Notes: a model not told the origin generated them from the letters alone. Positions 13,138-19,880 are shown, numbered from the stretch's first letter. The stretch is 26,550 nt of DNA from Dehalococcoidales bacterium (GCA_030648675.1 JAUSGV010000174.1:1-26550); one strand, 5' to 3'. A program made the numbers and translations.

Positions 13138-14282
13138 TCCCCGGTTGTTACCACCTGGTTGATCACTTCCAGAAGCTTTTTGAGCCCCCATCCCTTTTTC
13201 GCGGAAACCAGTACCGTATTTTCCGCAACCGGCTCGGGCATGTCCGAAAGGGCTTTCAGGGCTTCTTCTTCGGTCCATGCATGACTTTTATCAAGCAGCA
13301 GGTCGATCTTGTTCAAAGCCGTGATTCTCGGCTTGTCCTGCAGGCCCAGACTTTTCAGGATATCTTCTACGACCTGATTTTGCTCGGCTGCGTTATGTAA
13401 AGAGAAATCGACGACATGGAGGAGGATGCTGGCTTCGTCCAATTCCTCCAGAGTGGCACGGAAGGCGTCGACTATCGTTGGCGGCAGCTTCCGGATAAAT
13501 CCGACCGTATCGGTGATCAGGACGACCTGCTTATCCGGCAAAACCAAACGCCGGGTCGTCGGGTCCAGCGTGGCGAAAAGCTTGTTTTCGGCGAGGACAT
13601 TCGCCCTGCCCAGGGCGTTAAACAACGTACTCTTGCCGGTATTCGTGTAACCGACAACGGCGACTATAGGTATGCCGACTTTCTTTCTTCTCTCGCGATA
13701 GAGAGTTCGTTGTTTGCTTACTTTTTCGAGCTGGTACTTGAGGCGTTGTATTTTTCGACGGATGATGCGCTTGTCGGTCTCTAACTGCGATTCGCCGGGA
13801 CCGCGGGTGCCGATGCCGCCGCCCAGTCTTTCCAGATGGGTCCACTGCCCGGCGAGACGCGGCAGCAGATATTGATGCTGGGCCAGATCTACTTGAAGCT
13901 GCCCCTCTCTGGTTCGGGCGCGCTGGGCAAAGATGTCGAGTATCAAGGCGACGCGGTCGATAATTTTTACTTTGAGAACTTCCTCGATATTCCGCTGCTG
14001 CATAGGGGATAGTTCATCGTCGACGATGACGACATCGTAAGGCGTGGTGCTTATTCGTGTCGCCAACTCCTGCAGTTTGCCGAGGCCAAGATAATGGGTT
14101 TTCGTAGGTGCCGGCAGCCGCTGGATCATCTTCCCGACCACGGTCGCCCCGGCGGTACGGGCTAATTCCTCGAGTTCGGCAAGCGATTCATCGGCCGGCC
14201 ATTGCGCCGAGCTTTCCTTTGAGTCGACACCGATCAGGAAGGCTTTCTCAGACGGTTTGTTGCGATTAATTTTGTATGGGAT
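13134..14282 (-). CDS. hflX: GTPase HflX, with non-canonical or damaged start
   Basis: Ribosome-binding GTPase that splits stalled or stressed ribosomes. The GTPase domain is clear: GYTNTGKSTLFNAL (G1), FATLDPTTR (switch/G2), LITDTVGFIRKLP (G3), ALNKIDLL (G4) and SAKKGWG (G5). Upstream come HYLGLGKLQEL, VVIVDDELSPMQQRN, RVALILDIFAQRA and the glycine-rich linker GGGIGTRGPGESQLETDRR-like stretch (here TDKR). The first ATG/GTG/TTG in frame is GTG 14141, yet clear HflX sequence continues upstream of it: KAFLIGVDSK, ESLAELEELARTAGATVVG. The frame stays open to a stop at 14316-14318 with no ATG, GTG or TTG. ATC at 14280-14282, 8 bases after GAGGG, is my best start; ATT at 14268-14270 is another. 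Confidence 0.9.
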   Translation of the reverse strand: MPYKINRNKPSEKAFLIGVDSKESSAQWPADESLAELEELARTAGATVVGKMIQRLPAPTKTHYLGLGKLQELATRISTTPYDVVIVDDELSPMQQRNIEEVLKVKIIDRVALILDIFAQRARTREGQLQVDLAQHQYLLPRLAGQWTHLERLGGGIGTRGPGESQLETDKRIIRRKIQRLKYQLEKVSKQRTLYRERRKKVGIPIVAVVGYTNTGKSTLFNALGRANVLAENKLFATLDPTTRRLVLPDKQVVLITDTVGFIRKLPPTIVDAFRATLEELDEASILLHVVDFSLHNAAEQNQVVEDILKSLGLQDKPRITALNKIDLLLDKSHAWTEEEALKALSDMPEPVAENTVLVSAKKGWGLKKLLEVINQVVTTGD

Positions 14283-14326
14283 CTTTCTAACCCTCGCAGT
14301 TAATTTAGGAAGAGGCTATACCGTTC

Positions 14327-14335
14327 ATTGTAGCA
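14327..14335 (-). promoter_or_regulatory. Extended -10 promoter upstream of hflX
   Basis: The minus strand reads TGC-TACAAT (-10 at 14327-14332), an extended -10 element without a convincing -35. Transcription would begin near 14320, just past an in-frame stop codon, giving a leader of about 38 bases to the proposed ATC start and including GAGGG. Confidence 0.4.
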
Positions 14336-14485
14336 TCCAATGTTGATAAATTCACCACCCATCGTCATTGGTGCAGGGAAAAACGCGTGTCAAAAACTTG
14401 ACGGGATAAACGCCCTAATCGCTTAACTCGTCAAAACTATGCGAAACGATTTTATCCGAGTTTGAGATTATGAAAATAGTTTAAA

Positions 14486-15352
14486 TTAAGGGTTAACGCC
14501 GATGCTTTTGACTACCTCACTGATATTAAAAGTAATCGGTTGTTCGCCAACTGTTCCTTGCTGGAATACCTCCGGCATTCTCGGCCGGGCAAGTCCACCC
14601 GGCAGGATATCGAAAACTCCGTTGTCGAGGCTTAAGGTGGAATAGAAATGGTCATATTTCGATATGCCAGGGGCGGTCTTCGAATCCTCGGCGTGTAAAA
14701 ACAACATCAATTCGTCGCCGTCTTTCCACGCTGTAACCTCGGAAGACGATAGCGTTTCAGCATCCGGCATAGCTACAACGATAGTTTCGTTAGCTGTCCC
14801 CCGTATTACTAATGTGACGTTAACCTTATAGAACACGATTGGAATTCCTCTGCCGGTTCTCTCTATAGGGTTTGCTGTCCCAAAATCGACTTCACGTCCG
14901 TCTACGCCTTGTACCGTACCTATCACCACTGCGCTAAGACTCGGCGAAGCAGCCAATTCTTCGATTGACGAAAATATCGGCATGTCTATCGAAATAACCC
15001 CTGTATTAGGTTTGTCCCCACTCTGCAAGACAAACCACACGCTAAATGCAATAAACAACACAAGAACGGAGCATATTACGGGAATAATTACAGATAGCTG
15101 CAACCGTTTTTGAGAATGCTGATTGGCAATAGATACCTCTTTAATTTTTAACATTACAGACGCTGTAATATCCGATAAACCACATGTATTCTTTAAAGAC
15201 TCTACCTTCTGGCTCACTGCCATGTAGCTCTCCAGAGTTGCTTCGCAGTCAGCACAACCGGACAGGTGCTCCACTACAAAATCCCTCTGATTAGGGGGAA
15301 TTTCATTATCTGCGTAAGCCGACAATAATTCTTTCAAGTCTCTGCAAATCAT
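14486..15352 (-). CDS. Membrane anti-sigma factor with zinc-finger (ZAS) domain and large outer domain
   Basis: A 288-residue single-pass membrane protein. The N-terminus has the zinc anti-sigma motif H29-x3-C33-x2-C36 with C3 completing the site, the region that would clamp the cognate sigma factor. One transmembrane helix spans residues 84-110 (LSVIIPVICSVLVLFIAFSVWFVL). The outer part, about 175 residues, is rich in beta strands (VVIGTVQGVDGREVDFG, NVTLVIRGTANETIVVAMP, GDELMLFLHAED) and resembles no sensor I can name. Its ATG overlaps the stop of the sigma gene by one base (TGATG), so the two are translationally coupled. Confidence 0.88.
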   Translation of the reverse strand: MICRDLKELLSAYADNEIPPNQRDFVVEHLSGCADCEATLESYMAVSQKVESLKNTCGLSDITASVMLKIKEVSIANQHSQKRLQLSVIIPVICSVLVLFIAFSVWFVLQSGDKPNTGVISIDMPIFSSIEELAASPSLSAVVIGTVQGVDGREVDFGTANPIERTGRGIPIVFYKVNVTLVIRGTANETIVVAMPDAETLSSSEVTAWKDGDELMLFLHAEDSKTAPGISKYDHFYSTLSLDNGVFDILPGGLARPRMPEVFQQGTVGEQPITFNISEVVKSIGVNP

Positions 15353-15900
15353 CAGACCTTACCTCCCCGATGCACTTTCTGGAAAGCTTCTTTACCTCTG
15401 GTGACACGCATCCGTACGGCATCTTCCGAAATGTTCAGGGTTTCGGCGATTTCGCGGTATTTAAAACCCTCTACCAAATGCAGTACCAGGCATAACCTTT
15501 GTTCTGTTGGCACTTTGCTCAGAGTCTCCTGTATTGCCATGTTTTCTTCCGTTTCATCACCACAATATGCAGAGGGTAATCTCTCTTCTTTTAAGGCGGA
15601 GAATGGGATAAATGATATTATTCGCTTCCGACGGTAGTGCTGGAAGGCAGTATTGGTGGCTATGCGGTATAGCCATGCTTTAAAAGAGATCTCCGCGTTA
15701 GTTTTCAGGATTCCCATATATGCTTGAACAAAAGTATCCTGAGCCAGATCCTTCGTTAACTCATGTTCTCCGGTCAAACGGTAAAGGTATCGCTGAATCG
15801 GAGTTTGGTAATGCTCAACAATATCAGCAAAAGCATCGGTATTACCCGCTCTAACCAGAGCTATTATTGAGGCTTCGTCCAAATTGAGTGTTCCTTTCAT
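15352..15900 (-). CDS. ECF-type RNA polymerase sigma factor
   Basis: A 182-residue extracytoplasmic-function sigma factor with regions 2 and 4 only. Region 2 includes AFADIVEHYQTPIQRYLYRL, DLAQDTFVQAY (2.2) and SFKAWLYRIATNTAFQHYRRKR (2.3-2.4). Region 4 includes VPTEQRLCLVLHLVEGFKYREIAETLNISEDAVRMRVTRGKEAF, a normal helix-turn-helix. It would redirect RNA polymerase when released from the anti-sigma factor encoded just downstream. The ATG at 15900 has a sigma70-like promoter only 7 bases upstream and no well-spaced ribosome site, so its mRNA is probably leaderless. Confidence 0.94.
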   Translation of the reverse strand: MKGTLNLDEASIIALVRAGNTDAFADIVEHYQTPIQRYLYRLTGEHELTKDLAQDTFVQAYMGILKTNAEISFKAWLYRIATNTAFQHYRRKRIISFIPFSALKEERLPSAYCGDETEENMAIQETLSKVPTEQRLCLVLHLVEGFKYREIAETLNISEDAVRMRVTRGKEAFQKVHRGGKV

Positions 15901-15907
15901 GACCTCT

Positions 15908-15935
15908 TATATATTGAAATGAGCGAGGAGGTCAA
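15908..15935 (-). promoter_or_regulatory. Promoter of the ECF sigma gene (leaderless geometry)
   Basis: Minus strand: -35 TTGACC (15930-15935), 16-bp spacer, -10 TATATA (15908-15913), then seven bases to the ATG at 15900. GACCTC (15901-15906) and GAGGTC (15928-15933) form inverted arms that bracket the -10 region and overlap the -35 box. Confidence 0.55.
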
Positions 15936-16002
15936 TACCGAACAAGACACCTATTTTTGTGTGCGAAAGGCAAAAATCGGAGGTCGTGGCAAGACACAGT
16001 CT

Positions 16003-16051
16003 GAGGTGAATTTATCTGGAAGACGAAATTAGCAGACAATAAATTCACCTC
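16003..16051. repeat. Perfect 13-bp inverted repeat between dapL and the sigma gene
   Basis: GAGGTGAATTTAT (16003-16015) and ATAAATTCACCTC (16039-16051) are exact reverse complements separated by 23 bp. It lies 38 bp after the dapL stop and about 70 bp upstream of the sigma promoter. No T tract follows on the minus strand, so it is either a processing or stability hairpin or a protein-binding site. Confidence 0.7.
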
Positions 16052-16088
16052 CCAATTAGGGGAGAGAAAGGGCGCAGTATTATGTCAA

Positions 16089-17276
16089 CTAAATTTTGGC
16101 CTTGAACTTGTTCACCTGGTCGTGCCAGCCGTTGAGCTTGGAAAGTCCTTTTATCAGGAGGGCGTCGGGAATGGTTAACGATAACCGGATATAGCCCTCG
16201 CCCCTCCGGCCGTAGCCGGGCCCGGGGGTGACGATGACGCCGCATTGTTCCAGCAAGTCCGCGGTAAAGCTTGCCGAGGTATACCCGGGCGGGACCTTGG
16301 CCCAGACATAGAGGCTGGCTTTGGGTACCTGTGCCTCCAGCCCCATCTTGTTGAGACCTTCGACGACGAGGTCGCGGCGGCGCTGGTAAATACTATTGTG
16401 TTCCTGGATGCAGTCCTGAGGCCCGCGAAGCGCCTCGACAGCCATCAGTTGGATCGCCTGCGGGATGCCGGAGTCTATGTTCGACTTGAGCGTAGCGAGA
16501 GCCTTGATCATCGCGGCGTTACCCACCGCCATGCCGATCCGCCACCCCGTCATGTTGTAGCTCTTGGAAAAAGAGTGAAATTCGATGCCGACGTCCTTGG
16601 CTCCGGGTGCCTGAAGAAAACTGACCGGCTTATAGCCGTCGAAAGCGACTTCGGTGTAAGGCCCGTCGTGGCAGACGGCGATGTCGTTCTTTTTGGCGAA
16701 TTCAACTACCTGGCTGAAGAAATCGATTTCGGCCACAGCTCCGGTAGGATTGTTCGGATAGTTGATCCAGAGGATCTTGGCCTTCTGCAAGACATCCGGA
16801 TGTATTGTTGTCAGGTCGGGCAGGAACTTCTTTCTGGCGGTGAGCGGAAGATAGTAAGGACGCCCGCCGGCCAGCGCAGTGCCGATGGCATAGACCGGGT
16901 ACCCGGGGTCGGGCACCAGCACGGTATCACCCGGGTCGACGAAGCAGAAAGCGGCATGAGCGATACCTTCCTTGGCGCCGAGTAGCGGAACTACTTCGGT
17001 TTCCGGGTCGAGAGTGACATCGAAGCGATTCTGGTACCACTCGGCGATCGCCTTCCGCAGATCGGGGAGTCCGATAGATTCGGGGTAGCGATGGTTGACC
17101 GGGTCTTGGGCGGCTTGAATCAGCTTGTTGATGATGTTAGGCGGGGTCGGAATATCGGGGTCACCGATACCGAAGTTGATGACATCTTCTCCCCTAGCCT
17201 TCTTTTCCGCAATTTTCTTCGAAACCTCGACGAAGAGATAAGGCGGCAGGTTTTCGATGCGTCGAGCTATATTCAT
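16089..17276 (-). CDS. dapL: LL-diaminopimelate aminotransferase (DapL)
   Basis: PLP enzyme that converts tetrahydrodipicolinate directly to LL-2,6-diaminopimelate with glutamate as amino donor, bypassing the succinylase and acetylase branches. The 395 residues fit the family. Signatures: VINFGIGDPDIPTP (33-46), NHRYPESIGLPDLRKAIAEWY, GAKEGIAHAAF, VLVPDPGYPVYAIGT, NYPNNPTGA (172-180) and the Schiff-base lysine K238 in HSFSKSYNMTGWRIG. GAGGATAA precedes ATG 17276. It lies downstream of dapF on the same strand, the enzyme for the very next step, with a repeat-filled 260-bp gap between. General class-I aminotransferase activity is the only alternative, and the dapF linkage argues against it. Confidence 0.93.
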   Translation of the reverse strand: MNIARRIENLPPYLFVEVSKKIAEKKARGEDVINFGIGDPDIPTPPNIINKLIQAAQDPVNHRYPESIGLPDLRKAIAEWYQNRFDVTLDPETEVVPLLGAKEGIAHAAFCFVDPGDTVLVPDPGYPVYAIGTALAGGRPYYLPLTARKKFLPDLTTIHPDVLQKAKILWINYPNNPTGAVAEIDFFSQVVEFAKKNDIAVCHDGPYTEVAFDGYKPVSFLQAPGAKDVGIEFHSFSKSYNMTGWRIGMAVGNAAMIKALATLKSNIDSGIPQAIQLMAVEALRGPQDCIQEHNSIYQRRRDLVVEGLNKMGLEAQVPKASLYVWAKVPPGYTSASFTADLLEQCGVIVTPGPGYGRRGEGYIRLSLTIPDALLIKGLSKLNGWHDQVNKFKAKI

Positions 17277-17290
17277 TTATCCTCACTTAT

Positions 17291-17497
17291 GTTTCTCCCC
17301 GTGGAGAAACCTGATAAATTAATCCAGTTACCATACCGGCCCCGATAGAATGCGGGGTTGACTCCAGCCGGTATCCAGACGCCAGGTTGGAACAGATTCC
17401 CCGCCTTCGCGGAGAATAACACCGGACTTCTGGATTCCGTGCCTGCACGCAGAAGTGCGTTATGGCACGCAGGCGTGTCACGCACGGAATGGTTTAA
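17291..17497. repeat. Mosaic of palindromic repeats between dapL and dapF
   Basis: The gap holds a hairpin GTTTCTCC-CCGT-GGAGAAAC (17291-17310), a CCGGTATCCAG segment near 17370, and a long palindromic unit at 17430-17497. That unit has outer arms GGATTCCGTGC and GCACGGAAT, with nested GCACGCAG direct repeats inside. The same unit recurs almost unchanged at 22661-22728 and in a shortened form at 19748-19796. An open frame of 70 codons across this repeat (17273-17485, minus) is an artefact. Confidence 0.75.
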
Positions 17498-17536
17498 CCT
17501 TAACTTTTTCAGTTTTTAGTTTTAAGCTTTGAATTT

Positions 17537-18397
17537 TTAGTTCTCGTTCCATTCCCCGGTAAAGACGAATTCGGCCGGGCCGGTAAGGAATACCTCACCA
17601 TCTCCGGGCCATTCTATCTGGAGCGTGCCGCCGGGCAAATTTACCGCGACCTTATCGTCGACGTAACCGTTCAAATGTGCGGCGACGGTAATAGCACAAG
17701 CCCCGCTTCCGCAGGCCAGCGTTTCTCCGGCACCCCTTTCCCAGACACGGGCGTCGATCTGCTTTCGGCTTCGTACCCGGACGACCTCGAAGTTGGCCCC
17801 TTCGGGAAAGATATGGTGATGTTCCACCTTCGGTCCCAGCCGGCACAACGGGAAATTGGCCACAGGCTTGTCGGTGAAATAGACCGCGTGCGGATTGCCC
17901 ATGGAAACCAGGGCCAGCGGCAAATCGCGCCGTTCCATCCGGAGAGTACAGATAGTCATCGGCTTGCGGACTATACGAGCTTCGCATCCCTCTAAAGTCA
18001 CGGGAATTTCGTCGTCGGCAAATCGCGGCTTGCCCATGCTCAGTTTGACGCTGGTCGAGTTATCGGTATTTTGCACGAGCCAGGCCTTTCTGATGCCGGC
18101 CATCGTTTCTACCACTATCTCGTTTCGCGGTGATTTGGCGCCCGTTTTGGCGACGAAATAGTTGACCAGGCACCGCAGCCCGTTGCCGCAAATCTCGGCC
18201 TCGGAGCCGTCGGAGTTGAAGATACGCATATGGAAATCGGCTGACTTCGAAGGCAGGAGAAGCAAAATGCCGTCGGCGCCAATGCCGTAATGCCGGTCGC
18301 AGACGGCAATTGCCATTTTTGCCCAATCGCGTGTTTTAGAATCGGGCTCGATAACGACGAAGTCATTACCGGTACCCTGCATTTTTGTAAACAGCAT
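17537..18397 (-). CDS. dapF: Diaminopimelate epimerase
   Basis: Cofactor-independent racemase that turns LL-diaminopimelate into the meso form used for lysine and for peptidoglycan. The 286 residues match the family. The two catalytic cysteines are C70 in EICGNGLRC and C229 in GETLACGSGACA; other signatures are MQGTGNDFVVIE at the start, YGIGADGILLL, RIFNSDGSEAE and SMGNPHAVYF. The start ATG 18397 is preceded by AAGGA about 13 bases upstream. It begins a two-gene lysine run, dapF then dapL, on the minus strand. The promoter lies at 18428-18456 and faces away from that of the selenoprotein gene. Confidence 0.97.
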   Translation of the reverse strand: MLFTKMQGTGNDFVVIEPDSKTRDWAKMAIAVCDRHYGIGADGILLLLPSKSADFHMRIFNSDGSEAEICGNGLRCLVNYFVAKTGAKSPRNEIVVETMAGIRKAWLVQNTDNSTSVKLSMGKPRFADDEIPVTLEGCEARIVRKPMTICTLRMERRDLPLALVSMGNPHAVYFTDKPVANFPLCRLGPKVEHHHIFPEGANFEVVRVRSRKQIDARVWERGAGETLACGSGACAITVAAHLNGYVDDKVAVNLPGGTLQIEWPGDGEVFLTGPAEFVFTGEWNEN

Positions 18398-18427
18398 CAG
18401 TTAAATTTTTCCTTTTAAGTTGACAAA

Positions 18428-18456
18428 ATATTAACATGCCCCAGTTTGTTTTACAA
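18428..18456 (-). promoter_or_regulatory. Promoter of dapF
   Basis: Minus strand: -35 TTGTAA (18451-18456), 17-bp spacer, -10 TAATAT (18428-18433). Transcription should start near 18421, giving a leader of about 24 bases. Confidence 0.6.
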
Positions 18457-18476
18457 TTAAAAGCAGCTTTCAAGGT

Positions 18477-18506
18477 TTGACACCTTTCGCCGGCAAAATG
18501 TAACAT
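18477..18506 (+). promoter_or_regulatory. Promoter of the glutaredoxin selenoprotein gene
   Basis: A perfect -35 TTGACA (18477-18482), 18-bp spacer and -10 TAACAT (18501-18506). The start of transcription is expected near 18513, and the short leader holds the GGAGGTGAGG ribosome site before ATG 18531. Confidence 0.6.
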
Positions 18507-18530
18507 TATTTAAACTGTTGGAGGTGAGGA

Positions 18531-18800
18531 ATGCCGGATAAGACGGTAGTTGTTTATACGACGGTCACTTGACCGTGGTGCCATAGAGCGAAAGAGTATC
18601 TTTCGCAACAGGGAGTTGCCTTTACGGAAATCGACGTGGCCCAGGACCGCGACAAAGCCAGGGAAATGATCCAGAAATCGGGGCAAATGGGCGTTCCGGT
18701 GATCACCGTTGACGATCAGGTTGTCATCGGTTTCAACAAATCCCGGCTGGACCAGCTTCTGGGACTAAACGCCCCTCCCCCTTCGCCCCCTGCGAGTTGA
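18531..18800 (+). CDS. Glutaredoxin-like (YruB/NrdH-type) selenoprotein with in-frame TGA as selenocysteine
   Basis: Small thiol-disulfide oxidoreductase of the thioredoxin fold, 89 residues if TGA at 18570-18572 is read as selenocysteine (U14). The frame gives KTVVVYTTVT-U-PWCHRAKEYL, so U14 stands exactly at the first redox Cys of the CxxC motif; the resolving C17 is kept. After the TGA the family pattern continues unbroken: FTEIDVAQDRDKAREM, KSGQMGVPVITVDD with the cis-proline, and VVIGFNKSRLDQLL. A short proline-rich tail ends at a second TGA (18798-18800). GGAGG and a consensus promoter precede the ATG, and a terminator follows. Cys-containing relatives and a few Sec-containing glutaredoxins are known in anaerobes. 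The alternative, a nonsense-mutated pseudogene, is less likely given the intact frame and the SECIS-like hairpin. Confidence 0.88.
18588..18606 (+). promoter_or_regulatory. Candidate bacterial SECIS hairpin
   Basis: GCGAAAGA-GTA-TCTTTCGC folds into a perfect 8-bp stem with a three-base loop whose first base is G. The stem begins 15 bases after the TGA, and the loop G is 24 bases downstream. Bacterial SECIS elements lie inside the coding region just after the UGA, with a small apical loop carrying a G at its start, so position and shape both fit. SelB would bind it to deliver Sec-tRNA. Confidence 0.75.
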
Positions 18801-18818
18801 AGCTAAGCTGCGTAATCA

Positions 18819-18849
18819 AAAATCCCCCGCGAGAGTGGGGGGGTTTTTT
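18819..18849 (+). terminator. Rho-independent terminator after the selenoprotein gene
   Basis: A CCCCC stem arm (18824-18828), eight-base loop and GGGGGGG (18837-18843) are followed by six T residues. It lies 20 bp after the final stop codon. Confidence 0.85.
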
Positions 18850-18917
18850 ATTCGGTCGGTCGTATAGCGCCCATTGTTCCCAAAGAGCGTTCTTACCTAT
18901 TTGGCAATCCATTCTAA

Positions 18918-18993
18918 CCATACCTGCGAAAGCAGGTATCCAGAATCCCCCAACTCTAAGGTGTCTGGATTCTGTGTCAGGTACGGAATGGTT
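18918..18993. repeat. Palindromic repeats between the selenoprotein and YHS genes
   Basis: GATACCTGC-type hairpin ATACCTGC-GAAA-GCAGGTAT (18920-18939) followed by CCAGAATCC, then a short version of the GGATTC...ACGGAATGG unit (18964-18993). The same two elements in the same order occur at 22613-22728. The remaining part of the 250-bp gap is AT-rich and shows no gene. Confidence 0.65.
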
Positions 18994-19052
18994 CTTTGGT
19001 GGTTATCGGGATTTGTTTGGTTATTGGTTCTTGGGATTTGGTGATTCGTATA

Positions 19053-19199
19053 TTATTTCTTCAGATATTTCTCGGGGTCTCTGTCGAAAGCTTTCTTGCA
19101 GCCTACCGCGCAGAAATAGTATTTCTGGCCCTTGTATTCGGAAGTGGCTGGGGCTTTCTTTTCATCAACTACCATTTTGCAGACGGGATCGATTGCCAT
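19053..19199 (-). CDS. YHS domain protein (48 residues)
   Basis: A complete small YHS (TRASH-like) metal-binding domain: DPVCKMVVDEKKAPATSEYKGQKYYFC (two cysteines, C7 and C30), then AVGCKKAFDRDPEKYL with C34. The DPVCKM start and the YYFC...C...F...DPEKY end are diagnostic. YHS domains are often found alone next to, or fused to, copper ATPases and bind soft metal ions. GGAGG lies 8 bases before ATG 19199. It is the last gene of the copper cluster in the direction of transcription, probably a chaperone or metal buffer, which is inference. Confidence 0.9.
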   Translation of the reverse strand: MAIDPVCKMVVDEKKAPATSEYKGQKYYFCAVGCKKAFDRDPEKYLKK

Positions 19200-19278
19200 T
19201 TAAGTTACCTCCAAAAGTTATTTTATTTTCCTCTCCCTTGAGGGGATTAAGGTGAGGGTGATAATAAATTTTACCCCT

Positions 19279-19309
19279 CTGTTTCTCTCCCGCAAGGGGA
19301 GAGAAACAG
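19279..19309. repeat. Perfect 13-bp hairpin in the YHS/membrane-protein gap
   Basis: CTGTTTCTCTCCC and GGGAGAGAAACAG flank a GCAAG loop. A related unit, CTCTCCCTTGAGGGG followed by ATTAAGGTGAGGGTG, lies just before it at 19233-19261. Both look like dispersed intergenic repeats; the hairpin could also stabilise or end the transcript of the membrane protein gene. Confidence 0.65.
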
Positions 19310-19350
19310 ATTGTGAGGTTCAGTCAGCCTTTGCAACCATATTTTGTTCT

Positions 19351-19551
19351 TTATCTACCGAGACGTTTTTTTACCATGGGGATAACGACCGGCATGAGGA
19401 TGATCATCGCCAGAATGAACACCCAGGTGCTGCCGCCGAGTCGTTCGACGGCGGTGTAGTTACCCGGCAGGGTAGCCAGAAAAAAGATAACCGCGGCAAC
19501 CAATGAGATGCCGGTGTAGATCAAGGCACTTTGTAAGGCTATATTCTTCAT
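19351..19551 (-). CDS. Small two-helix membrane protein
   Basis: A 66-residue protein with two transmembrane helices, about residues 8-28 (SALIYTGISLVAAVIFFLATL) and 41-60 (STWVFILAMIILMPVVIPMV), joined by a short polar loop, with a basic C-terminus (KKRLGR) that should stay inside. No family is recognised. GAGGGA lies 8 bases before ATG 19551. It lies between copA and the YHS gene on the same strand, so it may belong to the copper cluster, though a repeat-filled 390-bp gap separates it from copA. Confidence 0.75.
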   Translation of the reverse strand: MKNIALQSALIYTGISLVAAVIFFLATLPGNYTAVERLGGSTWVFILAMIILMPVVIPMVKKRLGR

Positions 19552-19588
19552 ATTTTGTCCCTCAGTCTCCAGTCGACCTACCTAAACC

Positions 19589-19880
19589 GTCATTCCCAAT
19601 CCCGTATCAAGTACGGGACAGGCTTTGATTGGGAATCCAGAAACCGTGCCTGACTATATTACACTGGATTCCCGCTTTCGCGGGAATGACAACTGCATTA
19701 TTCAGTCGTTTGGCGGCTATCCAAATCCCTCCAACTAAAAGGCACCACTGGATTCCGTGCCTGCACGCAGGCGTGTCAAGCACGGAATGGTTTAACTATT
19801 TAGTGCTTCGAATTTGTTTCGAATTTCGATATTCGTGCTTCGCCCCGATTCTTCAAAATCATGCGGGGCGTCCCGTATGT
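19589..19880. repeat. Dense block of palindromic repeats downstream of copA
   Basis: This gap has no gene. In order it holds TCATTCCCAATCCCGTA with its inverted counterpart TACGGGAC...GATTGGGAATCC (19591-19639), hairpin TTCCCGC-TTTC-GCGGGAA (19672-19689), the short version of the GGATTCCGTGCC...GCACGGAATGG unit (19748-19796), the TTTAGTGCTTCG/ATTTCGAATTTCG repeat (19799-19845) and ATGCGGGGCGTCCCG. Several of these recur elsewhere in the window. Confidence 0.7.

Noticed and set aside
17273..17485. 70-codon minus-strand frame between dapF and dapL
   Set aside because: It consists of palindromic repeat sequence found again at other gaps, so it is not a gene.
18570..18572. TGA as evidence of a reassigned genetic code
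   Set aside because: TGA ends other genes here, including the ECF sigma gene and the selenoprotein itself, and no other gene has internal TGA codons. Site-specific selenocysteine is the simpler reading.
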